From positions 2,976,001-3,040,000 of the forward strand of contig OW285191.1 of the NCBI GenBank assembly GCA_935421135.1: a stretch of 64,000 nt of DNA, read 5' to 3'. Of this stretch, positions 1 to 12,269 are shown one piece after another. The notes beneath the pieces are model-generated. The model saw only the letters and a program-made list of their open reading frames with translations, was not told where the DNA came from and did no database searches. A program made the translations under genes and the position numbers. How positions within the stretch are numbered: position 1 is the stretch's first letter; each line of letters starts with the position of its first letter. The stretch comes from Bugulina stolonifera (taxonomy: Eukaryota > Bryozoa > Gymnolaemata > Cheilostomatida > Bugulidae).

Positions 1-414
1 ATAGTGTAATTATATCATATATGAATTTAAAATTTTAAATTAAAATATTTAATTATTGTTATGTTATTTTATTTTTAAATTAGTGTTTTTTTCTTTACAA
101 TACATATTTAGATGTTAGTAGTGAATGTAGCAGTAAAGTGGTAGCTGTCAGTGGAGTGGCAATGGCTGGAATGAATAACTAAAATGAATGCAAAAACTGT
201 TAATTATATTAAAAGAATAAATTACAAATATTTTTGAAAGAAGCCAAAATAATATTGGAATTAAATTTCATGCATCTGCTTGTAGTCAGTGACAGGAAAG
301 TAACAACCTGATGGATAGCAGTGACTTAAAAATTGATTCAACTGTTCACTACTTTTACTTTTGCACTCATTATTTTTTCCTTGGTATAAATAACTATCCC
401 TAAAAAGTATTTAT
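1..414. other. AT-rich flank, no gene seen
   Basis: AT-rich sequence before the first LTR element. I see no open frame with a recognisable motif, no exon-like pattern and no repeat longer than a few bases. Confidence 0.6.
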
Positions 415-705
415 TGTGGTAGATTCTAGAAGTGTTTTTACAAGCTGGTATTGTAATTGTAAGGCTAGGGAAGCTGTTGCTTTTTTACCTATATAATAGG
501 AGTTAGCTACATGTAGCTCTAGCTGCATGTAGCTATTTTAGATACATATATATAAGGGATTTTTATATACAGTAGAGAAGAGGAGGAGTAGAGTAAGTAG
601 AGAGAAAGTGGAAGAGAAGTTGAAGTGTTAATAAAAGTTAGATCTGCAAGTGTCTAGACAACCCAGAAAAGGTTTATGGAATGAACAAGGACAGTTGCCA
701 TAACA
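415..705 (+). repeat. 5' LTR of the non-autonomous element
   Basis: This LTR has a TATA-like run TATATATAAGG at 547-557 and AATAAA at 630-635, which is the spacing expected of a U3-R-U5 promoter and poly(A) signal. A palindromic stretch around TACATGTA (508-515) lies in U3. Confidence 0.75.
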
Positions 706-740
706 TTGGTGGCAGCAGTGGGATTTCGGTCTAAACACTC

Positions 741-1080
741 TAACTGCTCAACACTTACAACGGACAGTCATGCTTAGATGGATAGGGTAGACTATCTTGT
801 AAGAGTCCAGCGTGAGCGTGGTGTTTATGCCATAGCCTATCAAGCTGTGTATAGCTCATCAAGATTTACGCCTAGGAGTAGTGAGCCAGGAAGCTGGAGG
901 ATACTTTCTCTCTAACACTTACAACTCGTATGGAAAGTCATGCTTAGATGGATAGGGTAGACTATCTTGTAAGAGTCCAGCGTGAGCGTGGTGTTTATGC
1001 CATAGCCTATCAAGCTGTGTATAGCTCATCAGGATCTACACCTAGGAGTATTGAGCCAGGAAGCTGGAGGATACTTTCTC
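741..1080 (+). repeat. two tandem ~170-bp repeats inside the LTR element
   Basis: Two copies follow each other with a period of 170 bp: TGCTTAGATG occurs at 771 and again at 941, with long near-identical flanks. They encode no long frame. They sit just after the primer-binding-like site, where gag would normally start. Confidence 0.8.
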
Positions 1081-1184
1081 TCTAATGACAATTGGATAGA
1101 AATTATTGTGCTATGTATTTATTTTAGTTTGTGTAATTATTTTAATTTCATGAGTACTGTTTGTTGGTGCCTGTTATATCTCGT

Positions 1185-1830
1185 CGTTCAGATGGTGCAT
1201 CCAGAATCTACGGTAGAATGGTATAATGCAACCTATAGGAGCCTCTAACCTTCTATTTGTGGAATCGATGCTACTAACATTGAAGTGAGCACAGGTGTGG
1301 TGTGCAGATGGTGTATCCAGTGCCTACTGTAGAATGGTGTAATGCAACCTATAGGAGCCTCTAACCTTCTATTTGTGGGGCGTATACTACTAACATCAAA
1401 GTGATCACAGGTGTGATGTTCAAACATATGGAGGAGACACGAGAATCACTTGTATCCACTAATGGTGCTAAAGATAAAACAGGACAACGGTATAAAAACA
1501 GAGATTTCTAACTACGGAGTACTTGTCTGTTGCCTACTATATATTGATGTTCAGCTGGCATATCCAAGGTCTACTGTAGCTTAACATGGTTTAATGCAAC
1601 CTATAGGAGCCTCTAAACCTCTACTTGGTTGGACTGATACTGCTTGCATTGAAGAGAGCACTGGTGTGATATTCAGATGGTGTATCTAGTGTCTACTGTA
1701 GAATGGTATAATGCAACCTATAGGAGCCTCTAACCTTCTATTTGTGGGACGTGTACTACTAACATCGGAGTGAGCACAAGTGTGATGTCCATAATATTGA
1801 GGAGGCAAAGGAATATCTTTGTATCTGCTA
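1185..1830 (+). repeat. four ~115-bp repeats inside the LTR element
   Basis: GCAACCTATAGGAGCCTCTA recurs four times, at about 1229, 1347, 1593 and 1707. The spacing within each pair is 114-118 bp. The two pairs form a higher-order duplication of about 360 bp. No coding potential is seen. Confidence 0.75.
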
Positions 1831-1993
1831 CCGCTGATGCTAAAGACCAGACAAGACAATTGTATAGAAACTAAGTTTTAAAACTAATGGACAATTATAC
1901 TAAAACTTTCTTCTACTTTTTATGATCAGGTTATCCATTATGTTTATAGATGTAGGTGTAGGTAATACCCACACCTCATCTAGAAGGGGAGAA

Positions 1994-2290
1994 TGTGGTA
2001 GATTCTAGAAGTGTTTTTACAAGCTGGTATTGTAATTGTAAGGCTAGGGAAGCTGTTGCTTTTTTACCTATATAATAGGAGTTAGCTACATGTAGCTCTA
2101 GCTGCATGTAGCTATTTTAGATACATATATATAAGGGATTTTTATATACAAGAGGAGAAGTAGAGTAAGTAGAGAGAAAGTGGAAGAGAAGTTGAAGTGT
2201 TAATAAAGCAAAAGTTAGATCTGCAAGTGTCTAGACAACCCAGAAAAGGTTTATGGAATGACAGTTGAATGAACAGTAAAATCCATAACA
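1994..2290 (+). repeat. 3' LTR of the non-autonomous element
   Basis: Second copy of the 415-705 repeat, with the same TATA run and AATAAAG. It differs by small indels in the purine-rich run after the TATA box and near its 3' end (around 2260-2280). Confidence 0.75.
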
Positions 2291-3630
2291 TTATTCATTC
2301 ATTCACAAGACCGCAAGTTAAAGTAACCTTGGCATAGCCATAGAGCCTTTTAGCAGAATACACAGTTATATGGGCCCCTTTGTGTACCACTTGCAATGTA
2401 GTCATTATTTCAGGATTACTGGTTATTGTTGCGCAGCAACACCATAGAGTTATAAGTAGAGAAATAACGCCATAGAGTTATAACTAGAGTGATAACGCTT
2501 CGGTCGCAAACCGGAAATGAAGCAAATATTAAGGGGAAAAGTGCTGAATTTTCAAAAGTAGTGTTTTTAGGCCACTTTATTTTAGCAACAGGGGTGGCAG
2601 TGCCTCCCTGCCGCCCCTTAAAATACGCCCCTGGTATGTAACTCAGTATTGTTGCCAAAAATGAAGTATTGACTCTCACCGTAAGGACAAAGTCTATTTC
2701 TATCATTAGAAAGTCATTTCCAAACTTGTTTTACCAGTTACAAGATGAATCTACTTCAAGAGTATGCTACCACCTTATGTCATTTCATATCAAGTGTTTA
2801 CATAGATCTATATGTACAAGTGTATAATTATCATAGTTACATAAACATAGTTATAGTGTATGCATGATTACCCATGAAGCTCTAGTAGCTTACAAGTAGT
2901 CTGTTGGCTGGTTGCCTACTGTGTACTCAGTTATGCAGATTATGTTACTTAATAAGTAAAACCTTATTGAAATTGTCTAGTTTCTCAGGCACTGACTCAA
3001 TAGCTTGGTGTGGGTAGCAGTGGGTAAGGAACACATGCTATATTCCATTACTTTACAATGACAGTCATAGTTTCCAATGTCCCATCAGATCCCTGTTACA
3101 GGTATACATTGTATTAATGCGTCTTCTCATACCACTGCCTGTTGGTGAGTGGAGGTAGTCTCAAGGATCTCAACAACTGTAGGCAAGAGTACATGCCATA
3201 GTAGATGTTTTTATGGTTATAGATATTATAGGCTCTGCCTTGGCAGTCACACTAGAAGGTGACCTTTGGTTCTGTAATTATAATAATGGCAGACTCTAAT
3301 GATTGGGTATGTCAGCACTCTTGTACCAAATTGCATACTGCAAATGTCTTAAATAATAGTGTAATGTTTTACTATGGGTTGCTCACACCGGTGCCGATAT
3401 TAGCACGAGTGTGGGAAGTGCTTGGTAGTGGTAGTGGGCTGCCATGCTGTACTTCCACAATTGCATGAAGAGTGAACAATTATGTAAGCTCTTATTAGTA
3501 TTGTAGGGGACCTAAGTCGATGCTTAGGCTCATGAAAGAGTCAAAGATCACTGTAGGTCACCTCCAGTACTTGAATGTTCTAAGTGATTACATAACCGCG
3601 AAGATACCAGGCAAGTATAATAATGTAATG
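2291..3630. other. gene-free stretch with transposon relics
   Basis: No gene seen. A short GC-rich relic ending in TACGCCCCTGG near 2625-2634 resembles the end of the TIR element at 3757-6222. From about 3355 to 3600 there is a strongly diverged stretch resembling the LTR that begins at 3631, including GAGTGAACA and AGGTCACC-like segments. Confidence 0.45.
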
Positions 3631-4422
3631 TTTTAGTGCTTGTTTACATACGGGTGCCGAGGGCAAGAGTAGGCGAAGGGCTTGGAAGTTGGTAGAGGAC
3701 GACCAAGTGACCTTCTACACATTACTTAAAAGAGTGAACAGTTATTAGGTGCTCTCATGGGCGTTTCTAGCTATTGTCGCAGGAGTCGTGCGACCCCCCT
3801 TTGCACTAACCAGAAGTCAAAACGGATTATGTACTACACTGTATTTAGTCTTGTTGGTTGTCAGGGCAACCAGCAATAGCCTGTGTGCACCGTCTAAAAT
3901 GGAAAGTTGTGTCACCCACCATACCTATTTCATAGAGTTTAGTAGACCAAATTCTACGAATCTTTGCTAACTTGATCCTTTCTCTCAATCGTTGTGAGCT
4001 GCATAGAAAAAACTACCATTCATGTTTGGATTGAGAGTTTTATGGCAAATTTGCTGCCACTAGTCATCTACTTGACTTTTTCAAGTGAGAATGCAACATT
4101 TTGTGTCCACATGATATATAACTGACTTCTGTTGTAGTAGAAGTAGTCTAATACTACTGATAATAAAATAATATAATTAATAATTATAATTTTAATTTGA
4201 TAAATATAAATAATATAAATTAGTATAAACATAATTAGTAATTTTTGTTGTTTTTGATTACACAATTTGCTTATTGTTTCACTAGCATAAGCTGTACAAC
4301 AACAACAAAAATTAATATTAAATTAATAAATATTAATATTTATTAATTTAATTTAATATTATTATTATTATAGTAAAAGTAAAAATAGGTATTTATTTTA
4401 TTGAATTTTTTATTGATGTTAA

Positions 4423-4455
4423 CAAGGAGTAAGAAGACTTCTTCTTACTCCTTGA
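4423..4455. repeat. perfect short palindrome
   Basis: AAGGAGTAAGAAG is followed directly by its reverse complement CTTCTTCTTACTCCTT. It forms a tight hairpin in AT-rich sequence, just upstream of the larger fold-back at 4556. Confidence 0.8.
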
Positions 4456-4555
4456 TGTTAATAATAATAGTAAAAATAAATTTTAAAAACAACTTTTATA
4501 ATAATATTAATTAGTATAAACATAATTAGTAAATTTTGTTGTTTTTAAGTCTCAC

Positions 4556-4657
4556 GGAATCTTTGCTTTGTCATTTTCTGTCACTTTTTCTGTATAACTG
4601 GTATGAACATAATACAGAAAAGTGACAGAAAATGACAAAGCAAAGATTCTGTGGGAT
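4556..4657. repeat. fold-back with ~40-bp arms at the LINE fragment
   Basis: The left arm (from about 4556, GGAATCTTTGCTTTGTC...) is the reverse complement of the right arm (to about 4657). The loop is about 17 bp. The right arm is the 5' end of the non-LTR retrotransposon fragment, so the fragment's first ~40 bp are repeated in inverted orientation immediately upstream. Confidence 0.85.
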
Positions 4658-5020
4658 TTCAACATTCAGACTGATCATGTGATACAAGCCCGTAGACCAG
4701 ACATCGTCGTGAAAGACAAGGATATGGACCACACTTGGATTATTGACATCGCAGTGCCTGGGGATGCTAGAGTAGAAGAGAAGGAAAGAGAAAAGGTTGA
4801 GAAATATCAAGATTTGGCGAGAGAGTTACAGAGACTTTGGAAAACATCTGTAAATGTGATCCCTGTTGTCGTAGGAGCACTTGGAGCAGTGGTGAAGTTA
4901 GAAGAATATCTGGGGATGATTGATATACAGCGGAAGTAAGTAGACAGGATTCAATTTTCTGCTCTACTAGGAACGGCAACTATACTGAGGAAAGTGTTGG
5001 ATGTCTCAGGTTAGGGGTCC
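4622..5020 (+). pseudogene. C-terminal fragment of a non-LTR retrotransposon
   Basis: The 105-aa frame contains WDFNIQTDHVIQARRPDIVV, then IIDIAVPGDARVEEKEREK and KYQDLARELQRLW. I recognise this combination from the extreme C-terminus of animal non-LTR retrotransposon polyproteins. The reading frame stops at 4939 but continues open in the same frame to about 5014 with a typical ending (ALLGTATILRKVL), so the stop is a disabling mutation. Everything upstream (reverse transcriptase) is missing and replaced by the fold-back. It is a dead fragment. The exact clade cannot be assigned by eye. Confidence 0.75.
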
Positions 5021-6117
5021 AGACACCAGACACCAATTCACACCGGCTGCAGAGCTGAGGAAATCAACATGAGCAATAATATAATAATAATTAAACTAAA
5101 ACTACAACCGAAAATAAAAAATGAATGTAAATAATATTGGTTTTTATTATAGATAATCTACTAGCTTTTTCATGTTTTTTTTCATTTATTTGATGGTAAG
5201 TGGATGTAGGGGTTAGGGATAATCCTTATCTGTTATTAAAGCCTTCAAGGCTTGTTTAGTGAAGGGTTGGTGGTATCGAAGGTAGGGTAGGTAGTTTCGT
5301 ATGAGTAGGGTAGAGCAGACAGTTCTGTGGGTAGGGTAGGGGTAGGTGGTATTGGTGCGATGCCTGGATAATCTGTTTGTAACCACTTGTCTTGTTTTCT
5401 TTAGGTTTTAAATATGATATAGACCTATCTTATATTTGAATACTCAATAGTCTTTAGAGGGTCTGGATATGTTCGCATTTCTATTTTAATTTCTTGTAAT
5501 TAGTAAAGAACACATTTGATGTATTCCAACTATAAGCTGTGTTAAACATGGTTTTGTATTGCAATAAATACCAACCTACATAATATACGCCTACTGCAGT
5601 CGTAGAACTTATAATTGTAATCAGTGCTTGGAAGTATGTACATGTAAACTGAAGTATCTAGCCAAATTGAACAACCAATATACTTTAGCCCATATTTAAT
5701 CTGTCTATCTATACCGCACGATTAAATCTAGACATTATCATTCCAAAAGTTGCCCTCCCTATACCTGGCTGGTTTATAGTAAAGAGAGGGAAACTCCTTA
5801 GAAAGCTTAAACAGGCCAAGGCAACTCCTATGATAAATGATCAGCCTATGTCTAGTAGTTGCTTAGCTACACTAGGAAGAATTAGCTGCATGCACTCTGT
5901 CCATACATACAAGGTCGCCTAAAATATATTGATGAAGCACTGAGGTTTGCATAATTCAGTGTCTGGGGATTACTACTGCTGACATGGATTACTCGTCCAT
6001 TTTGACGATATTTTTCACCGGCATCCAAAAAAGAGCTGTTTGAAATACCACAGTTTTGTCTTTTAGATGAGCTCTGGATGCAGCTTTGGACACTGAAATG
6101 TGCTCAGCGGCTTCAGC

Positions 6118-6180
6118 GGCCGGGGCGCTGCCCCGGACCCCGCCAGGGGGCCGCCGCGGCCCCCTGGACCCCCGGCCTGC
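6118..6180. repeat. GC-rich double hairpin near transposon end
   Basis: CCGGGGCGCTGCCCCGG (6120-6136) and a 25-bp near-palindrome starting CCAGGGGGCC (6143-6167) lie side by side in an otherwise AT-rich region, about 40 bp inside the right end of the TIR element. Subterminal hairpins of this kind are typical of non-autonomous DNA transposons. Confidence 0.65.
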
Positions 6181-6862
6181 TGATTTCGCCATCCCTTTGA
6201 TAATTTTCTAGAAACGCCCCTGTTGCTCTCGTTATTATATATCTGGACGTAGGCCGATGCTGAGACTCATTAAAGAGTCCAGGGTCGACGTAGGTCTGTA
6301 GACTTTAGAGGCTACTCCAGAGGAATGTAGTGAAAGATCTGATATTCTAGGAACTTAAGCCCGACGCCAGACTCATATAGAAGCTGGGATCGACCTAAGT
6401 CGTAGAAGTGATGTAGAGATATGCTTATACGAGGATGGGGATGAACTCGAGCCGTATGGATCTATGGATCCGCCGGTGGAGTTACCCGCCTACAAGAGTA
6501 AGCCTCTAGGTTTGAGTTAGGAGATGTTGCTTTATTAGAGCGTGATCAACAACTGATTAGATACAACAAATGTCCTTGCTTTTATACATAATAAACTTCC
6601 GGTGAAAAGTGTTGTGCAATAGGAACAAGCATTGCGCAATATCTATTACGTCTACTACTACTTGGTTCAGCCGAGTTAACAGAATAATATAAAAATTCAC
6701 ACATAGGTAAGACAAGATCCATATATCATGGGAAAAATGCTAGGAATAATATAATACCAATATTAAGCCTATTTATGGCTAGGTTGCGGAGTCCGGCTAC
6801 AAAAGTATATTCTAGAATGTTCTAAGTGATTACATAACCGCTAACATGTCAGGCAAGTATAA

Positions 6863-7360
6863 TTAGATAATGATAAGCACATCCACCATTACAAGATTGA
6901 TTGTATGCAGTCAGTTATTGTAGGCTATTACAATAATATTGTCTATGCATGGAAGGGTCCATGTCCTGTCAAATATAAGGAGGTTGCTAGTAAGTGCTAA
7001 GGCTATAATTTCATTTTATAGTGTGGTGGACCTTGAGACTCAGGGGAGTTGCCTGTCCACTACACATGAGACTCTGAGAGTTGTCTGTCCACTACACATG
7101 AGACCCTGAGAGTTGTCTGTCCACTACACATGAGACTCTGAGAGTTGTCTGTCCACTACACAGCGTTGTTCCGTTTCACTACAACAATGTTATTAGATAA
7201 TGCTAACCATGTGCACCAATACAATAGATTGATTGTATATGATTGCAGTCAGGTATTGTAGGCTATTTATTAGTTAATAGTGTCTGTGCATGGAGGGGTC
7301 CATGTCCTCACAATATAAAGAGAATACTAGTAAGTGCTATGAGTGCTAAGGCTATAATAG
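6863..7360 (+). repeat. ~160-bp direct repeat flanking a minisatellite
   Basis: 6863-7019 and about 7190-7360 are diverged copies: both contain GATTGATTGTAT, GTAGGCTATT, GGGTCCATGTCCT and GCTAAGGCTATAAT in the same order. The 32-bp minisatellite lies between them. Confidence 0.7.
7033..7164 (+). repeat. 32-bp minisatellite, about 4 copies
   Basis: The unit contains CATGAGACTCTGAGAG and TGTCTGTCCACTACA. CATGAG starts at 7065, 7097 and 7129, giving an exact 32-bp period. The copies are nearly identical, which suggests recent expansion. Confidence 0.85.
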
Positions 7361-8844
7361 GCTATTCATTGGCTAGATTAAAACCACATGTCACTGGAGC
7401 AAATAAATAATGAGCCCAGGTTTGCATGCTTTATGGGGCCCACGAGGAATATTGTTTCTCTAAATAGCATCCGTGGAATCATCATGCATACTAATTGGTC
7501 ACTGTGATGATCAATCAAAGCCTGTCGGGGAATCAGATTCAGGCTGTCTGATTGAGAAGCAAACACCTGAACTCTTTGGCCGTATTCACTGATTGCTATA
7601 ATTGGTTTGATATTCAGTCATGTACATAATTATTCTATTCAAACCAATTACCGCTATTCTAAGCAAAGTTGAATTTGATGAGTATTGGTGGAATGATTCC
7701 TTATTGATGCAAATATACATGTAATAATACTTTCGTGTTAACACCTGCTACTTTTTGCTTAATATGCTACAGTGGTTTTATTGAAAATCACATAAATATA
7801 ATTGTGTTCTTGTGTTATAAGATACCATGATAGGAATAATGTCCATGTAATCTTATATAATTATCTTACAGTGTTACGGACATCTGATTGCACAATATCA
7901 AGCATCCAGCACCTAATTTCTCACTTCAATATTCTGTCGAAACCCTTTCCATGGACACAGCATTACCATGGTTATGCATAATATTATCTTAAAACGTGTG
8001 TCATGCCCTCTCAGAGATAGCAGCTGCTCACCAGCAGTTGACTGATATACAACTAGTAGTTTTGTTGCTACTAGTACATTGTGAGAAAATTTTTGGTATG
8101 CATATCATGTAGGCAATGCAGGTAGGTACTAAAGTGTAGGTCTAGGTAGATGTAACCATAATATTTATCACTAATTGTCACTCAACACAACATTGTAAAT
8201 ATTGTAGAATTTGTCATTGTAGCTCTGTAGTTCCTATCTAGATGCCAATGCTTAACTTTTGACTTAAAGAGCTAAAACTGGTACAAGCAGTGCTTAAATT
8301 GTGGGGGGACGCCGGGGGACGGCGTCCCTAATAAAAATGAGCCAGGGGGACGCTCTGCAATAACGTCCCCCCACTTCATAATCAGAAAGTTGTCTTCTCT
8401 CTTTGGCATTAAATATGCGCCTCCATAGTATCGTTCTATTGATACAAAAGTAGCTAACAATCAACGGACCGTTTCAAGTTGTTTCATATATAACTTTCTC
8501 GGTTCAAGTTTTTTAATTATTTTATAGTTTCCTGAGGAATTGGTCAGCGGTTTCTGAAGATAGTCATGTTAAAATAAATCTTAATAATATTTATATTAAA
8601 TTATTAAATTAATGTTATTGAAATGCGTTCAAATCTATTCTGTTATTACAATAAAAACCTTTATGGTTCTATAACACAGATCATGTAGATTTAATAACTA
8701 TCAGTGTTGGATACGCAGTTGGATTTGAATGTTTTTCTGGCAAGTCACAGTCAGAGGTAAATACAAACTTAAACTAGCAGTGCACTGCAATGCTTTCAAT
8801 TTGACGTTATTTCTAGTATTTACAATTATGATCTTGATTACACC

Positions 8845-9440
8845 AGCTGGTAGCCTACTCTACTGGCTATTATTCATCCTTCATTTAGAGCAGACAGGCT
8901 GATAGTAACTATCTAGCTAATTATAGTTAGCCAAGACAAGATATCCTAGCTGCAATCCAGTAACATCTATCTAAGTTCCTCGGTCCCAGGTTAGAAGTAA
9001 AGAAGAACTATCACAGTTGCAAGTCTTTTTGCTAGTTCTATGGTCTCAGCGGAGCTCCTGAACAGTTCTGATTAGAACGCTGTGCAGAAACTTGTTAGTA
9101 TTACAAGCAACAGAATTGAAAGCATTAGCGTGTTTGGTGTTAATATCAAGTGTGACTCTGATTAAATCAAGTGTAGATATAGGATTTGAAAAGAAAGATT
9201 CATGTTCCAGGCTAGTGTGGAAAATATAAATTGTATCACAATTTTCATTGTACAATTATTTTTACTAATTATTAAATTAAATAATATAATTTGCTAAGTA
9301 ATCCAAATAATTCGATATATTGGTGATTATGATTAGACAAGTCTTCCAGTACAATTGGTGCTGGTAGCCTACTCTACTGGCTATTCTTTGTCCTGGGCTT
9401 AGTTAGTGCAGACAGGCTGATAGCTAGATATTACTGGATT
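8845..9440 (+). repeat. spaced direct repeat
   Basis: GGTAGCCTACTCTACTGGCT followed by GCAGACAGGCTGATAG occurs at about 8851-8905 and again at about 9363-9423. No coding frame spans either copy. Probably fragments of one dispersed repeat. Confidence 0.6.
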
Positions 9441-12269
9441 GTTAGCTAGGATGCTTTATATAAATTATATCATGTTTGTCATTGCACAATCATTTTGATT
9501 AATCATTGGGTTACATAATTTGCTAAGTAATCTAAATAATTTGATACTTAGTACTTTGTTAAATTTATAGGACTAATAAATGATTATAATAATGCTATTT
9601 ATTTTATTATTAATTATATATTTTATTACAGGCACCACTAAAGTGTTCAATTCTTTTGAATGTAAAACAGAGACAAACATAGTAATTTTTCTGTGCACAT
9701 ACATGTAATAAGACACTGGTACTCACTGGCTGCTGAGCTAGAAAGTGTAATCATACGTATAATCAGCATCAAACCAGAGAGCTTATATGTGATAACACAA
9801 CATCAATTACGACAGCTAAAGGCAGAGATGTCTGCAAGTGTTCTTTTGGACACTAAGTCGCCATGGCCAATTCTTAGTCACAAGTCAATTAATTTCTAAT
9901 GACTAATCAAATCTTTCAAGCTAGAAGTAAAATCTTTGCATAGCCCCAGAAGAGAAACTCAAGTTTTTACCAAATTATCTAGACCAACTGCAAGTCAAGT
10001 TAAATTCTTTCGTTATTTAGCTCAATATTTTTGTAGGGTTATTTGAGATACTATTTAAATTTTTTGAAACTAAATGGTGTCAGAAGTTCAGACTTTGAAA
10101 GCAAAATGTCACTGTTTTAGTGTTAAATAGGTCCTATGTTCTGATTTTACTAATTTTGATTGTGGTTATCTCTATTCATTGCACTTTACAGCTTCTCAAA
10201 GAAAACTGAGTTGAGAGTTCTTGTGCATAGCCATCGCAATTGAATTCCTCAGCGTTTAATAGCTACTGTATATTGTTGTGTCCTGAGCCGACACTCCCGA
10301 TTGACTATAACTCTAACTAACTTAAAATAAACAGTCTCCTTATTGCGTTATCTTGTCTAAACTCGTATGCATTGCAGTGTGAATACATGTTTCCCCTTCG
10401 GGTTTTTTTTACTGTATACCTTTTGTTAACCTACATGTACATGCTATTGGCTGTTGATACATGCCTTGATCACTGTAATATTGTCTATTTTCATTAGTCT
10501 GAAATGTAGCAGTGCTTGTAATTTGAGATCGTTTTGTATTTTCTGTAACTCACACCCCTTTTGGTCCGAGACCGACTTAATATACTTGTTAACTTTTTGA
10601 TCTTAGTTTAAGACTGATTTCATAATACAAGGTGCACAATTTTGCATTCTGGCTTCAGTTGTATGTAGGCTGTTGCTCAATAAAGTGTTATTACTATTTG
10701 AACTATACAGTCTCTTACTGTTTACTGCTAACAGTAGGGTTTCCCTGGCCTTGAATCAACTCTGTGACTTCAGTGTGGCATCTCTTCTGGTAAAAACAAT
10801 ATAACTTAACAGTTAAAATTTTCTGGTGTCAATACATTAGCTATAGCCCAAAAAGTATCATGTTATTCAAAAAATATACAATGTTTTGTACCAATTAGGC
10901 TAATGCCAGCAAAAGAAATTTTAAAAATCTCAGAGACTTGAAACAATTTGGTGGCCGGGATTCCACCCTGCACCTGGGGTGCATTGCACTATATTGACTG
11001 GGAGCTTACCCACTTAATTTGTTTCTGTTCGATCACTGGTGATAGCTAATGATGCGAGTGTGAAGAAGATTTGACTAGTAACAAATAATACTGGTACTTT
11101 TTTATACTAGTGGTAATAAAAACCTTTTTACAGCTTGCTAACTAGCAAGTTCCTACTAATATGCCACTACTGATCACTTACTCTCAATAATAGTGACGCA
11201 ATAACAACATCTTTTAGTAGCAATAGTAGTAGTACAAAGACTTACTCCTAGTGCTAGTGCTCACCACAAGTAGTTGCTCTTTACTGCTACTGCTAATAGT
11301 ATCAGTACACTCTACCTAGTATTGCTACTGCTTACTTCAACAACAAAACCAGTAGTAGTGGCAGCGTACATATCCGTACTCCTCTATGCACACATCCATT
11401 CTTAGGGAAACTGGATGATAGTGACACCAGTGCTTAATCCATACATGGAACTGAGCTAGTAGTAGAGGCATCATCAGGTAGCATTTACTATATGCTTTAA
11501 AGCTGGCAGCGTTTACATGGAGCTCAATATTAATACAAACAAATATATTTCTATGGTATAATAAAAATTAGATCTTACTTCTAATCACCTAGGAGTAAGC
11601 CTGAGGTTTACTCCTTTGTGCGGCATCTTGTAAGTCCTGCATCTCCTATATCAGGGGTGTTTTCTTTCAGAAGGTATGAGTCAACGCTAAATTTGTATTA
11701 TCCAATTTACAAGCAAAAGCTCATCTGCAAAAACTGACTGCTCAATAGACAAATTGCTTGCAGAAAGACATCATCAAAGCTCATCTCAAACTTTCCCAGA
11801 ACATGTCTCTAGAAAGGGGGGGGGGGTGCCCGCACCCCGCCCCTGCACCCCCTCCCACCCTCATCAGCTCAGTCCCCCCACTTCTTAATTTACAATTTAA
11901 GCACTGGGTACAAGTCAACTTTTCTGTAAGATCTAAGACATATGAATGTGTACTGCATTGTTTGAGCAAGAATAACATTGTGCTGGTGCATTGATTAATG
12001 AAACTTGTTTTAATTCCATTAAGTAATCAACTAAATGCCAAAAAACTTTCTGTGATGTTTCGAATAGTTTATTAATTAAACTTTTTTCATAATTAGCATA
12101 CAAAATGTAGATGGAATACCCATTAACATATTATTATGCAAAACTAAAAATTTTACAATCTTTGAATCTTGAAAGTGGAGGAACAGTAAAATTGTTTGAT
12201 AAACGTGTGAAGCAACAATTATGAGGGTTATTATAGATCTGTTTACCTACTTACCGTATAGCCACGATA

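Larger units (their letters stand above)
415..2290 (+). mobile_element. LTR retrotransposon without gag-pol (TRIM/LARD-like)
   Basis: Two direct repeats of about 290 bp (415-705 and 1994-2290) both start TGTGGTAG and end ATAACA, giving the canonical TG...CA ends. Four bases TTAT flank both sides (411-414 and 2291-2294) and fit a short target duplication. A primer-binding-like stretch starting TGGTGGCAGCAG follows the left LTR at about 707. A purine-rich AGAAGGGGAGAA lies just before the right LTR. The 1.29-kb interior holds only tandem repeats and no gag, protease, reverse transcriptase or integrase, so the element is non-autonomous and would depend on proteins from another element. The LTRs are very similar but carry several small indels. 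The order U3, TATA, AATAAA gives plus orientation. Confidence 0.8.
3757..6222. mobile_element. 2.47-kb TIR element nested in the LTR
   Basis: The ends form a short inverted repeat: ATGGGCGTTTCTAG at 3757-3770 and CTAGAAACGCCCCTG at 6208-6222. A 7-bp direct repeat TGCTCTC flanks the element. The terminal GGGCGTTTCTAG and the flanking repeat length suggest a hAT-like non-autonomous DNA transposon; this is inference from the ends only. The inside is composite, with an AT-rich part, a non-LTR retrotransposon fragment (4622-5020) and a strong GC-rich subterminal hairpin (6120-6167). No transposase is visible. Confidence 0.6.
3631..6600 (-). mobile_element. LTR (family B) split by a later insertion
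   Basis: Positions 3631-3756 match the outer ~125 bp of the solo LTRs at 38250 and 56232. Positions 6224-6600 match the following part of the same LTRs. Between them lies the 3757-6222 insertion, flanked by the near repeat TGCTCTC (3750-3756 and 6224-6230). The right part carries CTTTATT, which is AATAAAG on the minus strand, and then loses similarity at about 6600. The LTR is therefore truncated as well as interrupted. Orientation is inferred from the intact relatives. Confidence 0.65.
6601..12269. other. gene-poor stretch with diverse repeats
   Basis: No gene recognised in about 5.7 kb. Repeats are listed separately. A G-rich stretch at 8300-8370 (GGGGGGACGCCGG) and another at 11815-11880 look like eroded subterminal parts of DNA transposons. 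About 11090-11380 is low-complexity sequence rich in TAGTA/CTACT. A segment at 6812-6865 repeats one at 3575-3628 (GAATGTTCTAAGTGATTACA). Confidence 0.5.

Noticed and set aside
10950..10995. tRNA-like B box and T-arm (GGTGGAATCCCGGCC on the minus strand).
   Set aside because: No matching acceptor stem, D-arm or anticodon arm could be folded around it. At most an eroded SINE.
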